Source of the DNA: JACVRN01 sp036389255
GTDB taxonomy: Bacteria; Acidobacteriota; Blastocatellia; Pyrinomonadales; Pyrinomonadaceae
Reading direction: 5' to 3'
DNA: 64,000 nt
NCBI GenBank assembly: GCA_036389255.1
Contig: DASVQI010000041.1
Span: forward strand, 124,001 to 188,000
Below the pieces are notes generated by a model that had not been told where the DNA came from, ran no database searches, and worked only from the letters and a program-made list of their open reading frames with translations. Positions 51,237 to 60,599 of the stretch are shown one piece after another. The first letter of the stretch is position 1; every line of letters starts with the position of its first letter. A program made the translations under genes and the position numbers.

Positions 51237-52382
51237 ATGAAGGTCGTAGTGTTGCGCGAAACTCAGGCAGAGGAAACGCGCGTGGCCCTTGTGCCGGAGT
51301 CCGTACGCAAACTCGTGGCGCAGAAAGCGGAGGTCGCGGTGGAGAGCGGCGCTGGCCTGTATGCCGGAGCTACCGACGAGGATTACGTAAACGCGGGAGC
51401 CGAAGTCTCGGCAGACCGCGACCGCTTGCTCTCTTCGGCGGACGTGCTCGCCGCAGTGAATCGTCCGCCTGCGGAAGAGATGCGGCGTATGAAGCAGGGC
51501 GCTGCGCTGATAGCCTTCCTCAGACCACTGGATGAGCCAGAGGAGCTTGCGCCTCTGGCCGAACAGAACGTGACCTCTTTCGCCATGGAGCTTATCCCGC
51601 GCACTACAAGAGCGCAGGCAATGGACGCGCTCTCTTCTATGGCCACAATCGTCGGCTACAAGGCCGTGCTGCTTGGCGCTGAGCGAGTGCCGCGCATGTT
51701 CCCTATGCTGATGACGGCAGCCGGAACCGTTCCGCCCGCGCGCGTGCTGGTGCTGGGCGCGGGCGTGGCAGGGCTTCAGGCAATCGCCACCGCTCGTCGG
51801 CTGGGCGCGGTCGTCGAAGCCTACGACGTGCGCGCGGCGGCAGGCGAACAGGTGCGCTCGCTGGGCGCTACGTTTCTCGAAGTGGACCTCGGCGGGATTC
51901 AGACGGAAGACGCCGGAGGGTACGCGAAGGAATTAACTGAAGAGGCGTTGCAGCGTGGCCGCGACATGGTGGCCAAACACGCAAGAACCGCAGATGTCAT
52001 AGTCACGACGGCTCAGGTGCCCGGAAGACGCGCCCCGCTTCTGATGACGGAAGAGGCGGTGGCAGGCATGAAACGCGGCTCGGTCATAGTGGATTTGGCG
52101 GGCGCGTCGGGCGGCAACGTCGCCGTCAGTCGTCCCGGCGAAACGATTGAGCTAAACGGCGTCACCATCATGTCGCCTTTGAATCTGGCCGCGACCATCC
52201 CCGTGCATGCCAGCCAGCTCTATTCGCGCAACATGACGGCCTTTCTCACGCTCTTAATCAAAGACGGCCAGCTCAATATAGACATGAAAGACGATGTCGT
52301 GGCTCCTTCGTGCGTGACGCACGAGGGCAGTTACGCGAACGCGCGCGTGGCGGCCGCCCTTGAGACAGTGGCGGGCAAATGA
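51237..52382 (+). CDS. pntAA: NAD(P) transhydrogenase subunit alpha part 1 (PntAA)
   Basis: Protein of 381 residues, the NAD(H)-binding dI domain. It begins MKVVVLRETQAEETRVALVP and has the Rossmann VLGAGVAGLQAIATARRLGA. The proton-pumping transhydrogenase exchanges hydride between NADH and NADP+ for NADPH supply. The three-subunit split (AA, AB, B) is typical of Acidobacteria, alpha-proteobacteria and others. A GGAG-type site precedes the ATG. Confidence 0.95.
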   Translation: MKVVVLRETQAEETRVALVPESVRKLVAQKAEVAVESGAGLYAGATDEDYVNAGAEVSADRDRLLSSADVLAAVNRPPAEEMRRMKQGAALIAFLRPLDEPEELAPLAEQNVTSFAMELIPRTTRAQAMDALSSMATIVGYKAVLLGAERVPRMFPMLMTAAGTVPPARVLVLGAGVAGLQAIATARRLGAVVEAYDVRAAAGEQVRSLGATFLEVDLGGIQTEDAGGYAKELTEEALQRGRDMVAKHARTADVIVTTAQVPGRRAPLLMTEEAVAGMKRGSVIVDLAGASGGNVAVSRPGETIELNGVTIMSPLNLAATIPVHASQLYSRNMTAFLTLLIKDGQLNIDMKDDVVAPSCVTHEGSYANARVAAALETVAGK

Positions 52383-52418
52383 ATGAGCGACAGACAGACT
52401 TAGGAAGAAACCAACAGC

Positions 52419-52826
52419 ATGATATTCATGATTCTTTTCAGTTCCGAGACGAGCAGCAGTTTCACAGTGGAGACTCTGATGCCGGCGCTTTACGTCTTCG
52501 CGCTCGCGGCCTTTCTTGGCTATCAGGTTATCTCGCGCGTGCCGCCGCTTCTGCACACGCCACTGATGTCGGCTACGAACGCCATTTCGGGCATCTCGCT
52601 CGTAGGCTCGATTGTGACCGCAGGCGCGAAGTACAACATGGTGAGCACCATTCTGGGATTTACCGCCGTGACCTGCGCGACGATTAACGTGGTGGGCGGC
52701 TTCATGATAACCGACCGCATGCTGAGGATGTTCAAGCGAAAGCCCACGGCTAAAGAGACTAAGGAGTTGGCTGCCAAAGAGACGCGGCAGATTGCTTCAG
52801 GCAACGGGGACGGGACGAAGCAATGA
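52419..52826 (+). CDS. pntAB: NAD(P) transhydrogenase subunit alpha part 2 (PntAB)
   Basis: Protein of 135 residues with three to four membrane helices, FLGYQVISRVPPLLHTPLMS and the HTPLMSATNAISGI motif of the dII domain. Its 3' end overlaps pntB by 4 bp (ATGA type). Confidence 0.94.
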   Translation: MIFMILFSSETSSSFTVETLMPALYVFALAAFLGYQVISRVPPLLHTPLMSATNAISGISLVGSIVTAGAKYNMVSTILGFTAVTCATINVVGGFMITDRMLRMFKRKPTAKETKELAAKETRQIASGNGDGTKQ

Positions 52827-54202
52827 ACAAGAGCTACTTCATAGAAATAACTTATCTGGCCGCTTCCATCCTCTTCATACTCGGGCTGAAGGGACTGACC
52901 CATCCGGAAACGGCCAAGCGCGGGATGCACTTGGCTGAGTTCGGCATGCTTATGGCAATCATAGGCACGCTCCTGCATAAAGATATAATCAGCTACGAGT
53001 GGATTATCGCGGGGCTTGTCTTGGGCGGAGGCATCGGCGGGGCGATGGCCTACTGGGTTCCGATGACGGCCATGCCGCAGCGAACCGCTCTCTCTCATGC
53101 CTTCGGCGCGTTCGCCGCAGCGCTCGTCGGCGTCTCGGAATATTACCGTCACGGCGCGGCTCTGGGCGAGTTTAAGATGACTGCCTTGAGCTTTGAAGTC
53201 ATGCTGGGCGCGCTTACAACCACGGGCAGCCTCATAGCCTTCGCAAAGCTTCAGGGGATGATGCGCGGCACTCCCATCACCTTCAAGGGACAGAACGTCT
53301 TCAATATGGCTCTGCTGGCCGTCATCCTCGGCCTCTTCGTCTATCTGCTCTTTGTGCCGAGCGCCGGAACGGCCTTCTATACGATGATGGGCCTTGCCTT
53401 CGTCTTCGGAATCATGCTCGTGATTCCGATTGGCGCGGCGGACATGCCCGTGGTGATGTCGCTTCTGAACTCTTACGCGGGACTCGCGGCTGCGGCGACC
53501 GGGTTCGCTCTCTCAAACAACGTGCTGATAATAGCGGGCACGCTCGACGGCTTCTCCGGCTTCATCCTCTCCATACTGATGTGCCGCGCCATGAACCGCT
53601 CCATGACGAATGTGCTGTTCGGAGCATTCGGCAGCGAGACGACTGCGGCGGCAATAGACGGCGAGCAGGGAGTGATGCGAGAGGTAAGCCCCGAAGACGT
53701 GGCAGTACAGTTGGCCTATGCGCGTCAGGTAGTCTTCGTGCCGGGCTACGGGCTGGCCACGGCGCAGGCGCAGTACGCCGTCAGGGAACTTGCGAACACG
53801 CTCGAAGAGAGAGGCGTGTCGGTCAAGTATGCTATTCATCCCGTCGCAGGCCGCATGCCCGGTCACATGAACGTGCTGCTGGCCGAAGCGAACGTTCCCT
53901 ATTCGGCTCTATACGAGCTTGAGCAGATAAACCCGGAGTTTCCGCAGACGGACGTGGCCGTAGTCATAGGCGCGAACGACGTGGTCAACCCGGACGCGCG
54001 CGACAACCCGCAAAGCCCCATCGCCGGGATGCCCATCCTCGAAGTAGACCGCGCGAAGTCCGTCGTAGTTCTCAAGCGCGGAAAGGGAAGAGGCTTTTCG
54101 GGACTGGAAAATCCGCTCTTCTTCAAGCCCGTCACGGGCATGCTCTACGGCGACGCCAAAGATTCGCTCGTGCGCCTGACGCAGGCCGTACAGCAGGCAT
54201 AA
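52823..54202 (+). CDS. pntB: NAD(P) transhydrogenase subunit beta (PntB)
   Basis: Protein of 459 residues: about nine membrane helices in the N-terminal part (dII) and the NADP(H)-binding dIII domain at the C-terminus (VVFVPGYGLATAQAQYAV, GRMPGHMNVLLAEANVPY, VVIGANDVVNPDAR). Completes the pump with PntAA and PntAB. Confidence 0.96.
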   Translation: MNKSYFIEITYLAASILFILGLKGLTHPETAKRGMHLAEFGMLMAIIGTLLHKDIISYEWIIAGLVLGGGIGGAMAYWVPMTAMPQRTALSHAFGAFAAALVGVSEYYRHGAALGEFKMTALSFEVMLGALTTTGSLIAFAKLQGMMRGTPITFKGQNVFNMALLAVILGLFVYLLFVPSAGTAFYTMMGLAFVFGIMLVIPIGAADMPVVMSLLNSYAGLAAAATGFALSNNVLIIAGTLDGFSGFILSILMCRAMNRSMTNVLFGAFGSETTAAAIDGEQGVMREVSPEDVAVQLAYARQVVFVPGYGLATAQAQYAVRELANTLEERGVSVKYAIHPVAGRMPGHMNVLLAEANVPYSALYELEQINPEFPQTDVAVVIGANDVVNPDARDNPQSPIAGMPILEVDRAKSVVVLKRGKGRGFSGLENPLFFKPVTGMLYGDAKDSLVRLTQAVQQA

Positions 54203-54480
54203 GAAAACATCAGGACGGTGCCATCAATCATAGGCTGGACTGACCTGTTCGTCCTCGGAATATGGCGTTTCGTCACATTTCTTTACGCGGGCAGAGCAGG
54301 TAGGGTTAGAATCCGCCGATTTTGATTTGGAAAGTTGAGCCGCTATTTAGACAAAACTTTCCGAAGGATTTTCCCGTACTACACCGGTCTATAAAGATTG
54401 CAGCGAACCGTCCCTTATTGTGTCGTCATCGAACTGCCTTCTTGAGCAATAACTCAACAGCCCATTTCCACGGAGGAAAA

Positions 54481-56181
54481 ATGCGAAGATTCTTAACCGC
54501 ACTTGTGCTTACGGCCGCCCTGCTGGCACCTCTGCCCGCAGCCACACAGGCGCAACGCAGAAGCAGTCAGGTAACGAGAGGCGCGGCTTCTTCTACGAAC
54601 GCTGCCGGACGCAGAGCCGCCGAACAGATTACAGCCCAGCAGTTGAAAGACTATCTCACGTTCGTCGCCTCGGACGAGATGGAAGGCCGCGACACTCCGT
54701 CGAGGGGTCTGGACATCACCGCGAAGTTTATCGCCGTGAACCTTTCTCGCTGGGGCATCAAGCCCGCAGGCGACGACGGCACCTACTTCCAGAGGATAGC
54801 CATGCGGCGATTCAAGATTAACCCTTCCGCGACACGCGCAGAGATGGGCGGTCAGTCCTTCAGCTACGGCACAGATTTTCTGGCCTCGACGAACGTGGGC
54901 GTCTCTTCTCCCACGGGCGGCTCGGCTACCGGCCAACTCGTTTACGTTGGAAGCGGCTGGATTATCAAGGCCAAGAACATAGACGCTTATCAGGGCATAG
55001 ATGTAAAAGACAAAATCATGATAGTCACGGGCGGCAACCTGCCAAAGGGCGCTACCTTCTCCGACTTGCAGAACGGCAAGCAGGGCGTGGACTACGACAG
55101 CCCTGTCTCCTACGCGCAGAGCCACGGGGCAAAGGGTCTTATCTTAATCCCTAACACGAACGTCCTGACCAACTGGGAGCGAAGCCGCCAGCAGGCCGTC
55201 ACCACCGGCAGCCAGCCCATCGTAGACCGTTTTCAGCAGCAGGCCGCGACGAACGCGCCGCCTCTGCCCATCATCACGGCTTCGCTTGGCATGCTGGACA
55301 CAATCTTCAGAGGCGAGCAGACCAACGGCGCGGAGATTTTCCGCAGACGCGTGACGGACGAGCCCGGCGCGGCCTTCGCCCTCGCAGGCACAAAGGTCAT
55401 GAGCTTTACGGTCGGCACGGTCAAAGAGAGCGTGAATACGCAGAACGTCGTGGGCATCTGGGAAGGAAGCGACCCCGTGCTCAAGAACGAGTATGTAGCC
55501 ATCGGCGCGCACTACGACCACGTGGGAATTGGAAGCCCGGCCAACGGCGACGCCATCTATAACGGCGCAGACGACGACGGCTCCGGCACGGTCGCGGTTC
55601 TGTCCATGGCGGAAGCCTTCGCGCACAGCGCGCGCCCCAAGCGCTCAATCATCTTCGTCTGGCACGCTGGCGAAGAGAAGGGACTCTGGGGCTCACGATA
55701 CTTTACGGACTTTCCTACGGTGCCGCTTAATCAGATAGTGACGCAGCTCAACATAGACATGATTGGCCGCAGCAAGCGCGAGGGCGACACGAATCAGAAA
55801 AACGCGACACTTTCGGGGCCAAACGAAATCTACGTCATAGGCTCAAGGATGATGAGCACGGAGCTGGGAGAGCTTTCGGATAGAACGAACCAGTCGTACC
55901 TGAACCTGAGCTACAACTTCAAGTACGACGACCCGAAAGACCCGAACCAGTTCTTCTTCCGCTCTGACCACTACAACTACGCGCGCAAGGGAGTGCCGAT
56001 AATCTTCTACTTCGACGGCGAGCACGAAGACTATCACCGGCCCGGCGACGAAGTCTCCAAGATAGATTTTCAGAAGATGGAGCGGGTCACGCGCACAATC
56101 TTCCTCACAGGCTGGGAGATTGCGAGCCTCGCCGCGCGCCCCAAAGTAGACAAACAACTGCCTTCAGACCTGAACCGGTAG
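54481..56181 (+). CDS. Secreted M28-family zinc aminopeptidase
   Basis: Protein of 566 residues. A signal peptide (1-24, LTAALLAPLPAATQAQ) precedes a PA-domain-like insertion (about 130-300). Zinc ligands are seen in AIGAHYDHVG (His), NGADDDGSGT (Asp), WHAGEEKGL (Glu/Glu), NIDMIGR (Asp) and FRSDHYNYARKGVPI (His). Periplasmic or extracellular peptide degradation is likely. GGAGG five bases before ATG 54481 fixes this start; an upstream start at 54322 would lack a signal peptide. Confidence 0.92.
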   Translation: MRRFLTALVLTAALLAPLPAATQAQRRSSQVTRGAASSTNAAGRRAAEQITAQQLKDYLTFVASDEMEGRDTPSRGLDITAKFIAVNLSRWGIKPAGDDGTYFQRIAMRRFKINPSATRAEMGGQSFSYGTDFLASTNVGVSSPTGGSATGQLVYVGSGWIIKAKNIDAYQGIDVKDKIMIVTGGNLPKGATFSDLQNGKQGVDYDSPVSYAQSHGAKGLILIPNTNVLTNWERSRQQAVTTGSQPIVDRFQQQAATNAPPLPIITASLGMLDTIFRGEQTNGAEIFRRRVTDEPGAAFALAGTKVMSFTVGTVKESVNTQNVVGIWEGSDPVLKNEYVAIGAHYDHVGIGSPANGDAIYNGADDDGSGTVAVLSMAEAFAHSARPKRSIIFVWHAGEEKGLWGSRYFTDFPTVPLNQIVTQLNIDMIGRSKREGDTNQKNATLSGPNEIYVIGSRMMSTELGELSDRTNQSYLNLSYNFKYDDPKDPNQFFFRSDHYNYARKGVPIIFYFDGEHEDYHRPGDEVSKIDFQKMERVTRTIFLTGWEIASLAARPKVDKQLPSDLNR

Positions 56182-56184
56182 AAG

Positions 56185-56262
56185 AGATTGACTCAACGTT
56201 CACCGGCTCATTGATTCAATGAATGATTTATTCATTGAATCAATGAGCCGGTGAATCAATCT
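56185..56262. repeat. Hairpin element A6 (GATTGATTC family)
   Basis: The best copy: a perfect 26-bp stem TTCACCGGCTCATTGATTCA and onward, around a five-base loop. It starts with GATTGATTC in leftward sense four bases after the TGA of the large membrane protein (56266). It lies between convergent genes. Confidence 0.92.
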
Positions 56263-56265
56263 TCC

Positions 56266-59200
56266 TCATCTCCACTCACCGAACTGCTGGCGCATCGAAT
56301 CTCTTCTCTCCTGAAAACGTTTTCTCACAAGCAGGAACTGCTCGCGCCTGTATTCCAGCGTGCCGAAGATTAGTAACAGGAGCGCTCCGACCGTTATCAG
56401 GTAGTACTTGAGCGGCACCTGAAGCCAGTTAACGCTCGTCAGAGTCAGAACCGCAAGCTCCGTCACTAGAGAGACGGAGCCGACAATCACGGGAGCGCGC
56501 ATCCTTCCCAGCACGCCGTAGAGCATGAGCCCGAGCGATGCCGCCAGCACTACTACGTCGCGCCAAGGAGCCGGGCTGTCTAGCAGCACACGAAACTCAA
56601 GAGAGCGCGCAAGAAGCGGGACAGAGAGCAGCAGGCTTCCCATCCAGAGCAGAAGGCCGACGTCCGAGTTGTACTCTTCCCACGCGCGCCTGTGTGACAG
56701 GTAGGCGATGACGAGAAGCAGCAGGGCAACGGGCGTCGTGTAAATCTCCACGTCCGAGATTGGGTCAAAGCCTGCGCGCAGACTCACCAGCATGAGCGCC
56801 ACGACTGACACCCACAGGCCGGTGCGAAAGTATAGGACGCTTGCTCGACCTCTGGAAAAGATGCTTGCCGCGAAAGAGAGAAGCGCGACTGCGGCGGTAG
56901 TCAGCGAAGGCGAGAGCAATCGCGGGTTTCCGGCCTGAAGGTGCGGGACGGCTTGCAGGAGCGCCATGAGAAGCGCGAGCGCCAGAGTGGCCACGGCTGC
57001 CTGATTCAAGGGCGCGCGCATCCATTCGGGTGCGCGCGGGCTTCTACTCAGGATGAAAAAGAACGGAAAGATTGTGAGCGTAAACAGTAGAAGGAGCCAG
57101 TCAGCATCTACGCGAAGCGCTATCAGAAGCGCTATGAAAAATGCGCCCGTGTGCGCGGAGGCCACGCGTATGTGCCACGCTCCGCGCATCTTCACCGCGC
57201 GCTCGACCCAGTAAAGAAGCGCCAGCAGAAGAACGGACGGAGCGCCGAAGCCGCCCGCGTTGATGCTGGTTAAGGCCGTTATCAGCCAGAGCAGCGCGCA
57301 GACTACTACCGCCGCATCCAGCACTATGCGAATCGCCGTCATGGGAGATTTCGCAGGGCTTAACGCAGGGCCGCCTTCGCTCGCTGTAGTCACACCGTCC
57401 GCGTGGAAGAGCCGCGCACATGCTCTCTCAAGCAGAAAGGCGAAGCCGATTGTGACTGCCGCAATCGGCCACGACGCGGGCCACAGGCCGCGCTTTTGTA
57501 GCGCGTCCATAAGGGCCGGAACCATGATGACTGAGGCGAGCGCGGCAAGCGCGGCCCCGTAAACCGAGCGCGAGCGGGCAGTGCGGAGCAGGCCGTAAAG
57601 CAGTGAGCCGCCGAGCGCGAGAATTGCTACAGAGCGAGAGCCGCCGCCGCCCGCAAGGTGTATGAAGAGCGCCAGAAGTGCGCTCAATGAAAGCATCAGA
57701 GCCGCCAGCACGTCTGCCACTCGCGTAAAAGGCGCGGCAAGCTGCGGCTCGCGCCTGAGCCGCGTGGCCGCTTCAGCCGCTAGGAAAAGGGCTGTGGGCC
57801 AGATGGCTACGAGCAGCGTGTTGAGTGTCTCGGAGTTGAGCGATGCGCTCGCTACGGCCGCATAGTAGGCGGCTGAAAAGTAGAGCGCGGAGAGATAGGC
57901 TAGCGGCTCCTGCTCCAGTCCGGAGCCGAAACGCGGGGAGCTGAGCGCTGCAAAGCTCGCGGCCACCAGAGCAAAGCTCGCGCTGTGCGTGAACGTCAAG
58001 CCGGACGAGTTCAGAGCGACAAAGCCAGTTGCAACTGCCACGATGAGGACTGCCACGAGGCTCGCGTAATGTAGCGGCTCGGACAACGCACGCTCGCGCG
58101 CGGTGCGCGCCACGAGCGCCATGAAGAAGGTCACGAGCGCCAGCGCCAGCATCACAGACTCTGCCTGTAGCCTGAGCCCGTCGCAGACTACCAAGACTGA
58201 TAAGAAGAAGAGAAGCGCGGCGGCGGTGTGAAGCGCGGCGCTCCACGCAGGATAAACGTAGCGCCCCGCGAACCAGAGGACGTACGCGGCTGCGGCCAGA
58301 ATCAGCAGGGCCACGCCCGCGTCATAAGTGCTTGAGCGCAGGCGAAAGATGCTTTCGTAGAAGGACGGCGCGTCCGTAGAGAGGCGCTGGGGCAGATAGA
58401 TAAAGACGCCCAGAGTTGCGTAGACAAGAGAGGTGCGAACGAGCGGCACGCTCCAAAGCTCGTAGCTCCAGCGACCTGTGGAGCTTTGCAGGCGCTCTGC
58501 TTCATCGTCTTTCTCCGTCTCGCCCGGAGCCTCTTCCTCTCTTGCGGGAAAGAGCCGCGACAGGTGTATGAAGACGAGCGAGGCCGTCATCAACGAGAGC
58601 GCGTAGAGGCCGAACGCCTGAGGCGCATCGCGCAGTATGAGCGCCCAAAGGATTGCTACGCTCGCCACCGCAGCCATGTAGACATAGAGGCGCTCGCGCA
58701 AGATGGCCGCCGTGTGTGCGTATAGCACCGCGCACAGGGCGCAGACGACCCACGCGCGCCCGCGATTCTCAATTAGCCCTGAGCGGACAAGGAACCAGAA
58801 GTTGACGGGAACCAGAAGTGAGCCTGCTATAGTCAGCGCTCGACCCGTCCAGCGCTGTCGCGTGCGAAGGATTGTGTACCAGCCCGAAGCTATCAGCGCG
58901 GCTGTCGCCGTGGCCAGAAGCCCCGCCTGAACAATAGGCTCCTGCAACTTCAGATAAAGAAGGTCGCGCAGCCAGATGATTATCCCCACGACCAGCATGC
59001 CTGAGCCCATGTAGAGCAGAAGACGCAGGGTGCGAGGGTCTGCCAGTCTTTCAAGGAGCGTGCGCTGAGGCTCGGGTGCGACCGCCTGCGGCTGAAAAGG
59101 CGGGGAGGCTTGCTGCGAAGGTTTTCGCGGAAAGGCTACGAACTCCGATTCGCGTTCTGTCGCGTTGTCATTCCCGGTCTGCGCTGAAGCTTGCTCTGCC

Positions 59201-59565
59201 GGCTTTGGCCTTTCGGCCTGAGCGGCTTCCGGTTCTGTAACAGTCGAGCGCGAATAATCTTTCTCTTGCGCCTGCTTCTGCTTTTCACCTCTGCGCGACG
59301 CAAGCTCGTCGCGTAAGAGGTCACGGCGCTGCTCATAGATTGCGCGAAGACTCTCTGCTTCGTTGGCCGCTATCCGGCCGGACGATTCCCAGCCCGATAG
59401 CTCCGAAAGAAGATATAGCACGCCGCGCAGTTCTTCTTCTTCGCGCGCGTAATCGCCGTTGAGTTGCGCCCCGCAGACGGGGCAGAAGGGAAGGGCAGCA
59501 TTAAGACCGGCGCGGCAGATTGGGCAGTGCGCCGTGTCGGTTCGAGGAGGCTGCGGTGGTTGCAT
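56266..59565 (-). CDS. Large polytopic membrane protein with N-terminal zinc ribbon
   Basis: Protein of 1099 residues. The N-terminus has a ribbon CPICRAGLNAALPFCPVCG. A charged helical stretch (about 40-170, with GNDNATERE) follows, then more than twenty hydrophobic helices to the end, for example LLLYMGSGMLVVGIIIWLRD. The helices have no recognised channel or transporter motif; a DUF2157/DUF2339-like family is possible. The end is hydrophilic and basic (RKRFQERRDSMRQQFGEWR). GC is high. Confidence 0.75.
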   Translation of the reverse strand: MQPPQPPRTDTAHCPICRAGLNAALPFCPVCGAQLNGDYAREEEELRGVLYLLSELSGWESSGRIAANEAESLRAIYEQRRDLLRDELASRRGEKQKQAQEKDYSRSTVTEPEAAQAERPKPAEQASAQTGNDNATERESEFVAFPRKPSQQASPPFQPQAVAPEPQRTLLERLADPRTLRLLLYMGSGMLVVGIIIWLRDLLYLKLQEPIVQAGLLATATAALIASGWYTILRTRQRWTGRALTIAGSLLVPVNFWFLVRSGLIENRGRAWVVCALCAVLYAHTAAILRERLYVYMAAVASVAILWALILRDAPQAFGLYALSLMTASLVFIHLSRLFPAREEEAPGETEKDDEAERLQSSTGRWSYELWSVPLVRTSLVYATLGVFIYLPQRLSTDAPSFYESIFRLRSSTYDAGVALLILAAAAYVLWFAGRYVYPAWSAALHTAAALLFFLSVLVVCDGLRLQAESVMLALALVTFFMALVARTARERALSEPLHYASLVAVLIVAVATGFVALNSSGLTFTHSASFALVAASFAALSSPRFGSGLEQEPLAYLSALYFSAAYYAAVASASLNSETLNTLLVAIWPTALFLAAEAATRLRREPQLAAPFTRVADVLAALMLSLSALLALFIHLAGGGGSRSVAILALGGSLLYGLLRTARSRSVYGAALAALASVIMVPALMDALQKRGLWPASWPIAAVTIGFAFLLERACARLFHADGVTTASEGGPALSPAKSPMTAIRIVLDAAVVVCALLWLITALTSINAGGFGAPSVLLLALLYWVERAVKMRGAWHIRVASAHTGAFFIALLIALRVDADWLLLLFTLTIFPFFFILSRSPRAPEWMRAPLNQAAVATLALALLMALLQAVPHLQAGNPRLLSPSLTTAAVALLSFAASIFSRGRASVLYFRTGLWVSVVALMLVSLRAGFDPISDVEIYTTPVALLLLVIAYLSHRRAWEEYNSDVGLLLWMGSLLLSVPLLARSLEFRVLLDSPAPWRDVVVLAASLGLMLYGVLGRMRAPVIVGSVSLVTELAVLTLTSVNWLQVPLKYYLITVGALLLLIFGTLEYRREQFLLVRKRFQERRDSMRQQFGEWR

Positions 59566-59613
59566 AGAAATTCAGAAGCCCTGCACGCGGCTTAAAGGCT
59601 CTTACCAGCCTAC

Positions 59614-60459
59614 TTATTCTTCGTGCGCCTGTCTGGAGGCGGTCAGGCGGCGATATGCTTCCGAGCGGCTCAGGCCCATCTCACGGGCCACGCGCTTGAG
59701 CGCAGAGCGTGCATCCATGCCCTCATTCTCAAGCGCAGCCACGCGCGCAGCCACGTCCGTCTCGGAATCGGCCGCCGCATCTTCTAAAACATTGCGGTCA
59801 ATAACGACTACCATCTCGCCGCGCGCAGCGTCTCCCGTGAAATGCTCCGCAAGCTCGCTCAAACGACCGCGCATGAACTCTTCGTGCAGCTTGGTCAGCT
59901 CGCGCGCGACTACGGCCTCACGCTCTCCGAGGATTTCACGCGCATCACGCAGCGATTCCGCTATGCGATGCGGGGCTTCATAAAAGAGGAGCGTGGAATG
60001 TATGGCGCGGACTTCTGTTAAGCGTGCGCGGCGTTGCGTGGAGCGGGCGGGCAGGAAGCCGCCGAAGAAGAATTCGTCGGTCGGAAGTCCGGAAGCCACC
60101 AGAGCGGCTACGAAAGCCGTCGCGCCGGGAACCGGAACAACCTGCGCGCCGCGCTCGGCGGCTACGCGCGCAAGGCGAAAGCCGGGGTCGCTGATGGCGG
60201 GCGTGCCAGCGTCCGAGACGAGCGCGATTGATTCTCCCTCCTTCAGTCGCGCGCCGAGTTCTTCCGCGCGCTCCCTTTCGTTGTGCTCGTGATAGCTGGT
60301 CAGTCTGGTCTTTATCCCGTAATGCTCCAAGAGCACTCGCGTATGGCGCGTGTCTTCGCAGGCAATGACGGACACTTCCTTGAGGACGCGCAGCGCGCGA
60401 AGAGTTATGTCCTCAAGGTTGCCTATGGGCGTTGATACCAGATAAAGAGTGCCTGCCAT
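59614..60459 (-). CDS. rsmI: 16S rRNA 2'-O-ribose C1402 methyltransferase RsmI
   Basis: Protein of 281 residues of the tetrapyrrole-methylase fold. Family motifs LYLVSTPIGNLEDITLRAL, EDTRHTRVLL, VSDAGTPAISDPGF and ALVASGLPTDEFFFGGFLP are clear. It methylates C1402 of 16S rRNA. It is the first gene of a leftward unit that ends before the large membrane protein. Confidence 0.97.
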   Translation of the reverse strand: MAGTLYLVSTPIGNLEDITLRALRVLKEVSVIACEDTRHTRVLLEHYGIKTRLTSYHEHNERERAEELGARLKEGESIALVSDAGTPAISDPGFRLARVAAERGAQVVPVPGATAFVAALVASGLPTDEFFFGGFLPARSTQRRARLTEVRAIHSTLLFYEAPHRIAESLRDAREILGEREAVVARELTKLHEEFMRGRLSELAEHFTGDAARGEMVVVIDRNVLEDAAADSETDVAARVAALENEGMDARSALKRVAREMGLSRSEAYRRLTASRQAHEE

Positions 60460-60495
60460 ACTGTGCTCATTGTGGCATCACTACACGGAAAATGC

Positions 60496-60536
60496 GAAAG
60501 CTTCCGGTTACGCATCTAGCGTAACCGGAAGCTTTC
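60496..60536. terminator. 18-bp perfect hairpin after the gene at 60600
   Basis: GAAAGCTTCCGGTTACGC pairs with its exact complement around the five-base loop ATCTA. It lies 64 bases after the leftward stop of the secreted protein and 37 bases before the rsmI start. A weak T run (ATTTTCC) follows leftward. Confidence 0.7.
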
Positions 60537-60599
60537 TCCCCCCTGCTCGAACTTTTCCGAAGCGGCCCTGTTTCTTTCAGAGGCCCCGGAGCTTATCCT

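Noticed and set aside
54322..54480. Upstream extension of the M28 peptidase
   Set aside because: It has no family similarity and removes the signal peptide from the N-terminus; GGAGG marks ATG 54481.
172..56262. CRISPR array as explanation of the short tandem words
   Set aside because: Repeats are 7-9 bases without unique spacers and form hairpins at gene ends; no cas genes are present.
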